Assembly: GCA_947471745.1 (NCBI GenBank)
Contig: CANJKZ010000777.1
Span: 2,294,501-2,358,500, forward strand
Length of the DNA: 64,000 nucleotides
Direction of reading: 5' to 3'
Origin: Closterium sp. Naga37s-1
Taxonomy: Eukaryota; Streptophyta; Zygnematophyceae; Desmidiales; Closteriaceae
Shown here: piece by piece, positions 25,931-39,380 of the stretch
How the letters are laid out: each line of letters opens with the position of its first letter
Position numbering within the stretch: position 1 is the stretch's first letter
Made by a program: the position numbers and the translations under genes
The notes under the pieces: generated by a model
What the model saw: only the letters and a program-made list of their open reading frames with translations
What the model was told of the DNA's origin: nothing
Databases searched by the model: none

Positions 25931-28900
25931 ATGGACGGCGACGATTCAAGTAGCCAATTATCGGGGTCTGGGAAGCAAAGGAAGATCCGCAAAACTCCGC
26001 TGCAGCTGGAGAGACTGGAAGAGGTCTTCGCTGGTAATACTCGCTCGTCGTAGTAGGCGTAGATTATTCCTGCCACTCTCAATCTTCTATTTTGTTGAAG
26101 CTTACGATCATTATCTTACACAGTCGGATCCATCTAGCTGGTGTAAGTGGTATAGCATTTGGTGGAATTAGGCGTGATTTCTTGTTCCGTCCGACACGTC
26201 GGCAGAGACATGTCATCTCGTACAAGCAACTCGCAAATCCTTCTCCGCCAATGATAGCAAGTCACCTTTGTTTATTCGTCGCCCTTCCGCGCCCCCTCCA
26301 CCCGCCACCGGCCACCCGCCCCACGTCCCGCGCAGTGCACAAGTACCCGTCGGACGACCTGCGCGCGTCGCTGTGCGCGGAGCTCGCCCTCACGGACCGC
26401 CAGCTGCAGATGTGGTTCTCGCACCGCCGCCGCAAGGACCGCATCCTCGAGAACTCCGTCGCCGCCGCCGCCTCCGCCGCGCCCAAGCCGCCCGCCACAG
26501 CATTCCTGCGCACCGCCGGCCCGCTGGACCAAGGCCCCGCACGCCCCGGCCTCACCACCCCCTTCTCCATCACCGCCGCCGCCGCCGCCGGCAGCGGTGG
26601 TGGATCCGACGCGGCGGAGTCACTAGCGCCGCCTAGACTGGGCGGCGATGCGAATGCGGAGGCGGGCGCAGAGCAGCCAGGGGGCGGTGCGCGCGTGAGC
26701 GGCCTCCTTGCGGGACGCGCGCTCTCCACGGACGCAGCCCCCGGCGCGGCGGCGCGTGCGGGCGTGTTCCGCATCCCCGCCCTCCCCTCAAAAACTCTCC
26801 CCGCGCCTCCTGGCGCGTCTCCCGTCCTCTTTGGCCGCCCCCTCGCCCCCGCGCCTGTACCCGCAGCGCCCCTCCCGCCTGCCCCCGCGGATTCCGCCGA
26901 TGCGTGTGGCAGGGGGGGCGAGGGGAGGGCGGGGGAGGGGTACGTGTGGTGGAACGGGGGGGGCATGCGGAAGCTGTCAGTGGTGGGCGCGGGCAGGGCG
27001 CAGAGGGAAGGGGGGACGGCGGGGGAGTCAGGGCTGATGGCGCACGAGGAGCTGGAGGAGCAGCACGACGCCAGGGCTTTGCGCGCTGCCAGGGGGCTCG
27101 CCTGCTCCGGCGCTCGTGGCGCTGGTCACGCCAGTGCTGCCATGAGTGGCGCTGCTGCTGCTGCGGCTGCTGGAGGTGCAGTGTTGGGTACCGGCTCGGT
27201 TGGTGCTGGTGCAGGGGGTGGTGGTGCTGTGGCGTGTGCTCGCACCACACCTCGGGTCCCTGGGAGTGGCAGGGAGAACGCAGGGGGCGCAAGGGGGAGG
27301 GGCGTGCAGGGCGCACAAGGCGCAGGGGGAGCGGTAGGCAGATTGGGGGCGGAAGGGGGTGCGTGGAAGGGTGTGGAGGAGCAAGGGGCGCCGTCTGACG
27401 CATACCCTCCTGCAAGCAGTGCGCCAGGTGGCCTTGCCAACGGCCAATCAGCATTTGCCAGCTCAGCAGCATGGCAGAGTGAGCAGAACAGCTGGAGAAG
27501 GCAGGATGGGAGCGGGGAGCGGGCGGCAGGCGGGGAGGGGGAGGAGGGGGAGGACGAGGACGAGGAGCAGGCGGAGGCGGTGGAGAGGGTGAGGAGGGGC
27601 ATGGGAGGCGAGTACCGGTTGGAAGGGCCGCCGCTGAGTGCCGTGTTTGACCCCGTGCCCGCCCTGCGCTTCAACCTCACTGTTGGTGCGATATGCCTCG
27701 CCCTCGCCCCCTCTTGCCACTCCCTGCTTCCTGTTTATCCCTCCCAAGACGCGCGCCACGACATCTGTGCCTGATTCAAATCGACCCATGCAGCATTCAC
27801 ACACGTACTGATCGGTGCAATGCGGTTCTGTGCTGTGAAAATGCTTTCCTCCCTGCCTTGCCTTGCCCCGCTGTGCCTGTGTGTGTGAGCAGTGCGCAAG
27901 GTGAGGGTGGGTCCAGGCACGGCCCAACAGGGGGCAGGCGAGGGCAGCGAGGAGAAGGGATTGGGGGGACAGGGCAGGGAGGGACAGACTGGGGAGGGGC
28001 TGCATGGCGCAGCGGAGGTGAGGGCAAGGCCTTGTTCACGTGCCTCGCTCTTGCTCTCATGCCTCCCTGCTGCTCCCCTCTCCTGCCTCTCATCGCATCT
28101 GCCGCCTGTATTTTTCGCTCTCTCTGTCTTCCGTCCTCTCTATCTCCCCTGCACCCTCCCCTCCCTTTCATCTGCGAGGCATGGAGCAGCCCACAGCCAG
28201 CACTGGCCCCCCGCCTTCTCCATTTCCCTGGCCTTCTCCTTCCATGTCATGCCTGCTCCTTGGCCCCTGGGCGCGCCTTCCTTGCTTTCCAACCACGGCC
28301 CCATTGGTTGCGCCCCCCTGTCCCCCCGCAGGCGTCCACTATCACTGTCACCTGCCCTCCCCTGCACGTGCTGGGGCCGTCACACGCGCTCCCCACCCCT
28401 ACCGCTGCCAATGGGGCACTGCACCATACCGCACCTGCCGCACCTGCCACGCCCGCACCACCTGCTGCCGTTGCTGACGGGGCTCCGCACCCTTCCACTG
28501 CAGCTGGCTGCGCGGCTGCTGCTGGTCGCGTTGCTGGTGTGCCTGGGCATGCGGGTGCAGGGCTGGTAGGCAGGGCGGAGCGATTGACGCACGAGGAGCA
28601 AGAGGAGGGGCACGAGCGGGAGGAGTGGGTAGAGGAGGGGAGTGGGGAGGAGGGGGCAGACCTGCTGCATCTGCTGACTGCTGCTGCCTCGGGGTCGCCG
28701 GGCTTTGCTGCTGGGGGAGGGAAGGGTGCGATGAATGGCGTGGGGGAGAAAGGGAGAGGAGGAGCGGGTGGGAGCATGGTGGTTCGCGGGAGTAGAGGCG
28801 TGGAGAAGGGGGTGCAGGCGAATGGACTTGATTGCAGGGTGAGGAATCGAGGAACAGGTGTGGAGAACGGTGGTATGAGATTAGTGGGTGGGTTAGAGGG

Positions 28901-31900
28901 AGGGGATGAAGGGTTGTGGGAAGGGAAGAAGAGGGGGGGGTTGGGAGTGGGGGGTAGGGATGCTGAACCGCCGGAGGAAGAAGAGGAGGCAGAGGAGGAG
29001 GACGACGAGGAGGGAGAGGAGGATGAGGGGGAGGAGGAGGAGGAAGGGGAGGAGGCTTCACAAGAAGAGTCACGATCATGTGGGGAGAGAGGAAGCGAGG
29101 ATAAGTCTGTGAACAAGAGGCGACGGGGGGCAGGTGGCTTGGATGGCGGGGTTGGGGTAGCTCCCGGGACCATGGAGGGTGGCGAGGAGGAGGCGGATAG
29201 GTCACAACGAGGCGAGCTGGCAGGGGACGGGGCGAAGCAGAGCGGCACAAAGAGGAAGAAGGTGAGCAGGGTTGCATGCACGGTGGCTAACACCCCCAAC
29301 GTTGGGCTCACTTGTGTGCCAGCCTGTGCCAGCCTGTGCCAGCCTGTGCCAGCCTGTGCCGGCCTGTGCCAGCCTGTGTTGGTAAGTGTGGTGCGGGGCG
29401 GGCCATGCCGCAGCCTTCAGAGCAGCTTCTCCGCCCTTCTAAACAGCCAGTCTTGTGCTGTGATGCCGTGGGGACACTGGGAGGGCAGTGCTGTATCATG
29501 CAATGCCGTGCCTCCCACATCCTTTTTTCCGATTGCCAACGCTCACTTGTTCTCATCGTTTTCCGCTGCTTTGCTGCATGCCTGCCTGTCTCTGCGGTGT
29601 GCCCTCTGGTGCCTTGTGTGGTGTGGTGTGGGTGGCGGGGGGGCAGCAGGGGGAGGAGGGGCGGGTGCGCAAGGAGCAGCAGCAGCAGGAGAAGCGCGTG
29701 AGGCGCGAGGCAGAGAGGCAGGAGACGGCCCAACGCAAGGTGTGCTCCCCTGGCTGCTGGGGGCAATGCAGTGACGGGGGGTGGGGGGGAAGAGAGAGGG
29801 GGGAGAGGGGGGAAGGGGGGGGGGGAGGGAGAGGGTAAGGGGTGAGGTGGGTAAAGCTCGGAAAATTTGTGTTCCGCGTTCTTTTTTTCCATTGTCATTC
29901 ATCTTTTGTTGTGTTGCCGCCTCTGACCTGGTGCTGTGCTGTGCTGCTGTCTTGTGCTATGCTTGCTTGCTGCAACAGATGCAGGAGGCAGCACGACGGG
30001 CAGAGGAGAGGCGGCGGCGGGAGGAGGAGAGGGAGGAGCGGGAGAGGCACAAGGAGCAAGCGAGGGAGGCGAGGGAGAGGCAGCGCGAGGAGGAGAGGGA
30101 GGCACGGGAGCGGGAGAAGGAGCGAGAGAGGATGGTTCGGGAGAAGAAGCGGGAGGAGGAGCGGCAGGCACGGGAGCAGATGAAGGAGAGCATTCAGGTG
30201 AGAAGCCTGCCTCTTGTGCGTCCTGCCCGCTCAGCTGAGCGCCACCCTCCGTGCCGCCTCCTCATTGTCTCTGTGTCGCGTCGCCCATCCATTATGTCTT
30301 GCAGCTTCCCCCTGTCAGTTGCTGAGGGTGGGGAAGCAGGACGGCATTCACCCCTTTTGTAAGCAGCGAGGGCGAGAAGGAGACAAGTGGCGCAGGCGCT
30401 ATGCATTCGCCCCTTTTCCACTCTGCCCTCCGCTCCTGTGTGCCTTCCTCCCCACGCACACACCTCCCACGGTCACCCCGCCCCACCCCCATTCCCCCGG
30501 ACCCTCTGTCTCTATTATCCCGCCCGCCCGCCCTTCCCAATGCAGGTGGCGAGGCGGCAGTGGCGGAGATGACTTTTGAGTCGACTCAAACGCCCCCTCT
30601 CTCCAACCACCCCCCTTCCCTCGGACCCTCTGTCTCTATTATCCCGCCCGCCCTCCCTCCTCGTTGCAGGTGGCAAGGCGGCAGCGGAGGGAGGAGCAGA
30701 GGCGGGTGCGGGAGGTGGCGAGGGAGCGAGAGCAGGCGGAGAGGGCCAAGGCGCGGCAGGCCGCAAGGGCTGCCCTGCAGCTGGTGGATGACCGGCAGCT
30801 CGAGCTGCAGGAGATGGGTGCTGGCAGGGAGCTGCTCGAGACTGCCGGGGCGGGTGAGTGTGAGTGTGAGTGTGAGGGGGAGAGGGAGAGGGCCAGGGCG
30901 CGGCAGGCAGCGACCGCAGCCGTGCAGCTTGTGGACGGCCGGCAGGTCGAGCTGCAGGAGGCTGACAGGGCGGGTGAGTGTGAGGGGGAGAGGGTGGAAG
31001 GGGAAGAAGGGAAGGAGGAGGAAAATGGTAAGGGGAAGGTGGCGAGGGAAGGGCGTGGTGCAGTGGAGGGGAACGAGCTCAAGAGTGAGTTGCATATGGC
31101 CTTGTCACACCCACCTCTTGCTCTCCGCTCTTACAAGTTACGCTCACGATATTCTTTCCCACACCTCTCATTCCCTCCTACCCCATTGTCTCTCGCCTAC
31201 AATCCATGTTGTCTCTCTCTCCCTCCGCGTCTGCTCTCACTCATTCTCCGCCATGCCTCACCCTGATCACCTGTCATATCAGCGCTCCCCATCGGTCCCT
31301 CCCTGTGCCCCGCAGAGCACCTACCGCCCTTCCCCCCGTCTGCGGTGCGGCGCCACCCAGTGCTGTGCGGCGCACCGTGGTCCTCCAACCCCCAAGCCGT
31401 CAGCGACCTTCTCATGGTGCGCCTGCTCTCCCCTCTCCTCTCACTGTGCCTTACTGCCTCACCTGCTCCTCTCCCTCTCCTGCTTTCACTGCGTCACAGC
31501 CTCACATGCCAACCCCCCAAACCCCATGCCGTGCAATGCCCACCTCCTCTCACCATCGTGTCCGCCACCCTCTCCCCTTGTTCCTTTCTTCTCTCTTCTC
31601 CGATGCAATTCTGCATTGGCGCACACACACTTGACCTCTCTGGCCCCCTCACTCCCTCCACCCCATGCAGGTGTATTCGTTCCTCACCACCTTTGCAGAC
31701 ACCCTCGCCCTCTGGCCCTTCTCCCTGCACCACCTCGCGCACGCCCTCCACCTCCCCGTCAGTGCACACACCCATCCCCCCTTGCCTCTGTTCTGCTCCG
31801 CTCTGCACGTCTCTGCAATTGTACACATACGCGTTTTGCAACTCTCACATTCCTGCTTGCACTGTGCAAGCCTGCAAGGCCAGCAAGGTCCGGCATGTTG

Positions 31901-34900
31901 GCATGTGAATGGACAGCAGTTCTGCATCTCCAATCCAACAGATCGGAGATGCACAAATGCTGTCCATTTGCATGCCATTGCTTGCCCGCTCTGCTCCCAT
32001 GCTCATGCTCACTCTGTCTCGCTCGCTCCCTTGCTGCCTCGCATCCACGAGGCGCTCTTCTTTTCAGCTCCTTCAAATCACATCCCTCACTCCTCTCTGC
32101 CATGCTCCACTCATCCTCCTCTCCCCTTCTCTCGTCTCCCCCATCTTTCTCGTCTCCCCCATCTTTCTCGTCTCCCCCATCTTTCTCGTCTCCCCCATCT
32201 TTCTCGTCTCCCCCATCTTTCTCGTCTCCCCCATCTTTCTCGTCTCCCCCATCTTTCTCGTCTGCCCCACCTTTCTCGTCGTCCCCATGTCCTCATCAGG
32301 AGGCGCGCCTACTCACGGAGATCCATCTCTCCCTCATGCGAGTGCTGCTCGTCGACACCGCTCCAGCCATCGCACCACCACAACCATCAGCAGCAGCTGC
32401 GGCACCACCAGCACCTCCAGCAGCAACTGTTCACGCACCCCCCACCATGCAACCCCCCATCTGCTGTGCAGCTGCAAGCCACCATACAGCCAGCCCCAGG
32501 TCGGCTCACTCTAACCTTAACCCCACTGCTAACCCTAGCGCTGACCACTTGAACGTCCTGCGTAGACCCAACAAACAAACGAGTGGAGCCACAACCACAG
32601 ATGCAACTGCAATTGGCGACAGGGGAGCAGATGGAGCAGATGGAGCAGATGGGGGAGCAGATGGAGCAGATGGGGGAGCAGATGGAGCAGATGGGGGAGC
32701 AGCGCGGACAGCGGGCGTGGCAGCAGCGGTGGCGGAGGCGATGGCAGCAGCAGTGGGCGGGTCGGACACCGCCAGGGCGCTCGTGCTGCACTCCGCTGCT
32801 GCTGTCGTGGCTCAGGTGAGGGGGGGCGCCATAGCACCGTAACCATGTAACTGTGTCGCACGTGAGGTGAGCAGCGAGCACAAGGTGGTGCGGTGAGTGG
32901 CGGGGGCACAAGGTGGTGCGCTGAGTGGCGGGGGCACAAGGTGGTGCGCTGAGTGGCGGGGGCACAGTGTGCTGCAGTAAGGGACGAGCTGTGTTCACCT
33001 CTGCTCTCTCGAGTCAATCTCCTGCTACTCTCCCTCTGAAATCCACATCTTTTTCTTTTTCTTCTATCAGCATCAGCAGTCCCGACTCCTTGCACCCACA
33101 AGCTCCTGCCACACCATCCCCTCACTGCCACCCCTCCCAGGCGCGTGAGTGGGGCTTCACGCCAAGCCTGTGGCGCCCCCTCCTGGGTCCTCTCACGTGG
33201 CCCGAGGTGCTGCGCCAGTACGCCCTCTCCGCCGCCTGGGGCCCTCCGCGCCCCCCCCCTCCGCGGCGCCGCCACCGCCACTGCAGCCTTCACAGCCGTG
33301 GGTCCCGAGGGGCAGCCATGCACGGGCAGGCCTGTGGTGCGGGCGTTGGTGCGGGCGGTGACTGCAGCAATGAGAGTGGTGACGAGGTGAGGGCGGCGGG
33401 ATGGTGGCATGGTGGCACGGTGGCATGGTGGCATGGTGGCATGGTGGCGTGATTGTATGATGGTATGTTGAGCCGAGAAAGGGTGATGGTGGCACAGATA
33501 GGGAGACATGAAAGCATTGGCATGTGTGAAGGTGTGTGTGTGAGTGAGACTGTGTGGAGTGTGTGCATGAGTGTAATGGTTGCTTTGCGCAATCGCCCTT
33601 GCAACCAAGTAAGAGGACAACATGTCCGTTTCGCATTGACCCATGCCCCACCACTCCCTCCCATGCCGTTACAGGCTGCTGACCAAGAAGCGCTCGTTGC
33701 TGACCTTGCATCGGGCAAAGCAGCTGACGTGGCGGCACAGCGGGCGTTGGAGGAGCAGCAGGCGTGGCGGGAGGAGCAGCGGCGGCACCTGCATGCGCAG
33801 TACCTCGCATACCTCGCTGCTGGCGGTGGCCGCTTCAGTGACGACGACGAGGAAGGGGACGACAGCAAGCAGGGGCGACAGGCAGTGGCAAGGGTAGGGG
33901 CAGGGAGAGGAGCAGCGGCAGGGAACGCAGGAGAGGACAGCAAGGGCATTGATGGCGCTGCTGCTATCGACGCGAACCCTCTCCCCCCTGCCACTGCCTC
34001 TCCTCCGCCAAAGACCCTGCCAGCCAGCAGCAGCAGCCCCCACGTGTCTGCGGTGCCGCGCATTGTGGCACGGCTGGCGCCCGGCACCGTGAAGTTTGCG
34101 GCCTTCCACGTGCTGGCGTACGAGGGGCCAGCCGGGCTGCCCGTCACTCTCTTAGCACAGCGCATCCAGCAGTGCGGGCTGCGGGACCTGTCTGGCAGCC
34201 GCACCCCTGAGGCTACCATTACTGGTGCGCTGGCGAGAGACCCGCTGTTCCAGCGCGTGGCCAGCTGCACCTACTGCGTGCGCGGGGCGTACAGGCGGAG
34301 CGAGGGGGAGCGAGAGGAGGGGCTGCGGGAGGCTGTTGAGCTTGTGCAACGCGCGGCTGAGGGGAGGCGAGGGGAGGAGGAGGGGGATGAGGGAGAGGAG
34401 GAGGGAGACGAGAGAGAGGTGGAGGGAGAGGATGGAGAGGATGGAAAGGAGGTGGGTGGTGAGGGTGAGAAGGAGGTGGAGGGTGAGGAGAAGGAGGTGG
34501 AGGGTGAGGAGAAGGAGGTGGAGAGTGAGGGTGTAGGTGAGGAGGAGGGTGGGGGAGGAAGGGAGGCCGCGGAAGAGGGTGGTGGGGCAGAGGAGGGAAG
34601 GCAGCAGAGTGGTGGGCAAGGGCGGGGCGAGCGCATGGACGTGGATGGGCCGCGTTGTGAGGGCGGTGGTGCAGGAGGTGGGGGCGGTGCAGGCAGCGAG
34701 GGCAGTGAACGCAGAGAGGGTGGTGAATTGACTGGGCGGTGCAGGGCACCCGAGCAGAGCGGGCAGGACAGCACAGAGGAAGGCATGGCTGTGAATGACA
34801 TGATGGATGCGCGACACGTGCGCGTGACGGGCGAGGGCTTGCAGGGCGAAATGATGGAAGGAGGGGTGGGCACGAGCACGAATTTCAGGGGCGATGAAGC

Positions 34901-36799
34901 GGTGAGGGCGACGGTGACAGATGCAGAGGATGCAGGCGGCTGTGGTGCTGCAATCGGGCCTGGTCCTGCTGACACCATGGTGCATGGTGAGGCGATGCGA
35001 GGCGACGGCAGTGTGGAGGTGGGCGGCGATGTGCGGATGGCGTGGTGTGAGGGAGTGCGGCTGGGGGAGGAGGAGGTGCAGGCGGTGGATGGCATGCAGG
35101 CGGTGGATGGCATGCAGGCGGTGGATGGCATGCAGGCAGGGCGTGGGAGGGGCGAGGGAGGGGAGACGACTGGTGATGAGAAACAGCAGCAGGGCAGGGG
35201 GGAGGAGGGTGGTGGTGCTGGTGGCAGCGGTGATGAGAGCGAGTGGGAGTGGGAGTCTGATGAGGAGTGTGATGGAGAGGAGGACGCAGAGGAAGTGGAG
35301 GGTGGGGAGGGAGAGGCAGGGCAGAGGAGGGCATGGGTGGCGGCGCTGGGAGGGGTGGAGTACAGCGAGCTCAGTGTGGAGGAGCGGGTTGACCTGCTCG
35401 TTGACCTGGTCAACGCAGTCAACGACTCCTCCACCATCCGCGCTGCCATCGAGGTGCGCTCTCTCTCCTCCTTTCTTCTCACTGCCACCTCCCCGTACTT
35501 GGCTGCTGCATGAACCAAGAGCAAGGTGCGCTCCACCCATCGTTTCAATATGTTCCCTGCTAGCCCTCTTCTTGTGTTCCAACCTCTTCTTTCTCCCTCT
35601 CGCCTGCCCATCTCTGCTGGGCAGGCGCGGTACGAGGTGCAGTCATCATACCGGCGGCAGCGGTGGGTGGAGGCGTCGCTGCACCGCAGGAAGGGCGCCT
35701 GGCGGCCCCCCGCCCTCCACCCCGCCTCCCTGCCCCTGCGCTGCCCTCCCCACGCTGCTGCGAGTCCTTCTGGTGATGCTGCACCTGATGCTGCTGCTAC
35801 GGCAGCTGGAGGCGATGGTGGTGCTGCTGCAGCAGGAGCGGCCGCCACGTCTTCCCCACCCACTCAAGGCGCAGCACCCGCTGGGAACCAGGCGGTGGGA
35901 GCGGTGCTGCAGGCGTCGCTCTCTCAGGCTCCCCTGCTGCTGCCGCCACCCCTGCTGGTCACACAGGGAGTGCCTCCAGAGGCAAGGGGGAGAGATGATG
36001 GTGGGGCGAGAGGGGATTTGAGGGAGGAGGGGAAGCCAGTGGAGAGAGAGGAGAAAGAGGAGAGTGGAAGGAGGGTGGAGGAGTGGCAAAGAAAGAGTGA
36101 AGGAGACGAAGCAACGGTGGCGAGGAGCAGCGAGGATAAGGGGATAAGGGCTTCTGAGATGCCTCAAAAAGCGGAGGCGATGGGGACAGGAAAGCATGCG
36201 GTGAAGCAAGAAGCGAGCGTGGAGGAATGTGAGGGGCGGGTGCATCGGGAAGGGGTAGTGGGAAGGAGGAGGGATGGACGTGGCGAGGCAGAGGGGATGG
36301 CGGGGTGCAGCAAGGAGGAGCAGATGGACGAGGAAACCACAGAGGTGAGGAAAGAACAGCGGGAACGAGGGAAGAAGGAGGGGCTACAGGGAAAGCCGAG
36401 GAGTGATGTGAAGGGGGAGGGGGAGGAGAAAGAGAGGTCAGAGGCAGGGAGGCAGTTGGCGGAGGAGGGGGTGACTCCAATGTCCTGTGATGCTCCTGCT
36501 GTGTCTGTTCCTGCTGCTGCTCATACCATTGCTGCCGCTGCTGCCACTGTCACACCTGTTGCTGTTCGTGGACCGGATGACTCTGCACCTGCTGTTGCAG
36601 ACGCTGCTGCTTCTGGCTCTCTGGCAAGGGCTGCTTCTGGCTCTCTGGCAAGGGCTGCTTCTGGCTCTCTGGCAAGGGCTGCTTCTGGCTCTCTGGCAAG
36701 GGCTGTTTCTGAAGCTCCTCCCCGTGCCACCACAGCTGCTCCTTCCAATACGCCTCTCCCCGCTGCACCTCCTCCCAATGCAAGCACGGCAGCTGTTCC

Positions 36800-36830
<31 letters not shown>

Positions 36831-37498
36831 TCTGCTTCTCCTGCTGCTGCTTCTGCTTCTCCTGCTGCTACTGCTACTTCTGCTTCTGCTACTTCTATTA
36901 CGGCTGTTCCTGCTGCCGCTTCTCCGGCTGCTCCTGCTACTTCTGCTACTACAACTACTGCTGCCTTTACTGCTATTGCTACTCCTACTGCTAATGCTGT
37001 TAGTGCGTCTCCTCCTCCTTCTTCTCCTGCTGCTGCTGCTCCTGCTGCTCTTGCTGCCCCTGCTGCCCCTGTTTCTCCTGCTGCCCCTGCTGCTCCTGCT
37101 GCGATTGCTGCTACTGCTTCTCCTGCTGCTAGTGTTGCTACTGTTTCTCCTCCTCCTGCCGCTGCTGATCTTGCTGCTACTGCTGTCCCTGCTGCTGTGA
37201 CTTCTCCTCCTCCTGCTGCTGCTCCTGCTTCTACTGCTGCTAATGCTTCTCCTGCTGTTACTGTTGCTAATGCTTCTCTTGCTGCTACTGCTGCTCGCGC
37301 TGCTACTTCTTCTCCTCCTCCTGCTGATGCTTCTCCTGCAACTAATGCTGCACCTGCTGCTACTGCTGCACCTGCAGCGGCGGCGCCAGGCGGGGTGGAG
37401 TTTGCAGAGGCGAGCTACAGCATCCGCCACGTGCCTCTGGGCTGCGACCGCCGCGCCCACTCCTACTGGTGCTTCCACCGCCTCCCCCTCTCCGCCAC

Positions 37499-37546
<48 letters not shown>

Positions 37547-39323
37547 GCTCCCTGGGCACGAGGTGTGCCGCTGGCGAGGATATGGGGGAAGGAAAGAAGG
37601 GGACGATGGAAGGCGGGGAGGAGAAAGTGGTGGTAGTGATGGTAATGGTGGGGGAGGTGGCAGGGGAGGGGAGCAGGCGATGGTGGGGGTGTACGTGCTG
37701 TCAACTGACGGGCAGTGGAGCGCCATTCGAGACGCCCAGGTGCGCGCAGAAAAATAGGTTGTATGGAAGGTGCGTGCAAAATGGTTATGTAGCACCTGAG
37801 GGGTCAGCCTAGGGTTCTGCACATTTGGAAGGGCTTCATCCTGTTCCTACCCTCCTTGTTCCAACGCCCACCACCATTGAGTGTGACTCCTTTCGTCCCA
37901 AGCCCACGCTTCACCGCCTCATCCACTCACTCTTTCCCTCGCCGCTCCCCACATTCACAGTCTAGGCCTTCACCCATGTTTCCCTCCCCTCCTCTTCTCC
38001 CCATCTCCCCCCACGTATTCTTGCAGTCACTGGCGCATCTCAAGGCGCTGCTGTACCCGCGCGGTGTGAGGGAATCCGCGCTGCTCTCCAACCTCCGCCA
38101 CCACCTCTCCTCCCTCACTCCACCGCTCTGCACCACTGCTATACCCGCCACCACCACTGCACCGGCTGCTACCATCACCACACCAGCTGCCACCACCATT
38201 GCACCCCCAACAGCCTCTGCTGGTGCCCTTGAGTCGCCTCCTCCACCCCTCATGTCGTCCGTGCCACCAGCCTCACCTCCCATGCCACCCAACGCACCTG
38301 CCACTCCACCAGAAGCACTAGCCACCCCCTCCGAAACACCTGCCGTGCCGCCTAAACCACCCGTGGGTGACACAAAGGGGGAGGGTGCCATGATGGCGGC
38401 TGCACCAGCAAGCAGGGAAGCAGATGCCACGCAACCTGTGCTCCCCCCTCCCCATGCCCCTGCTGCCGCCACCATCCAACCCGCCCAGGCGAATGAAGGT
38501 GGCGCCAGGCTGGCATGCCCACCCATGCACACATGTGAGCCCGTGCACAGCACTGCTCTCGCTCCACCTGCTCACACCCACCACCACCTGAGAGCCACCC
38601 CTCCTGCACCACCCCTGCCCTCACCCTCTTGCGCTTTCCTCTCCGAGGAAGCTTCCTGGCTGCTTCGATCCATTGGGGATGCAGAGGCCGGGTTGTGGGG
38701 TGGCCGGGGCGGGATTGAGTCGATGGTGTGTGATGGAGAGTGGTGTAGTGCGATGGGGAGGGGAGGGGGTGTAGGAAGAGGCAGGGAACAGGAACAGAGA
38801 GGGGTAGGGAAGGAGGGAGAGCAGAGCAGGGAATGTGGCGAGGTGGTGAGAGGCGACAGGCAGGAGGAGGAGGGGGGAGCAGCACTTTGTCGTGATGTAA
38901 CTGCTGGTGCTGATGTGGCCGCAGCACAGCGCGCTTCCCTGGGTGCTGATGGCAGGGATGCAGCAGTGGCAGTAGCAGCACCAGCGGCAGCGACAGCACC
39001 AGCGGCAGCAGCAGGTGCTGCTGTGGGCTGGGCAGGGTCAAATGCGGTGGTGGCATGTGGGGAGTGCAAACGTGTGGCAGAGGAAGGCACAGCAGGTGCA
39101 GCGAGTGGAGCAGCAGGAGTAGAGGGGGCAGGCAGGGAGGAGGGCTGTGGGGCGGCCATCCCCCCCCGTGTGCGGCGCCTCCAACACTCCCTGCTGGCTT
39201 CCCAGGTGTGCTGTGGAGCATCTGGGGCATGTGGGTTTCTGCATACCCATACCCATGCCCATGCCATGCCCATGCCATGCCCATGCCATGCCCATGCCCA
39301 TGTTCACGCCCATGCCCATGCTT

Positions 39324-39380
<57 letters not shown>

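Noticed and set aside
34152-35863. Large minus-strand frames (476 and 530 codons) opposite RLT exon 12
   Set aside because: They lack any known motif and lie opposite HARE-HTH and WHIM1; they exist because the sense strand is purine-rich and seldom yields reverse stops.
36438-37559. Minus-strand 373-codon poly-Ser/Arg frame and plus-strand poly-Leu frame
   Set aside because: Both mirror the GCT/CTG repeats in RLT exon 13; splice phases and the WSD motif support only the Ala/Pro-rich frame.
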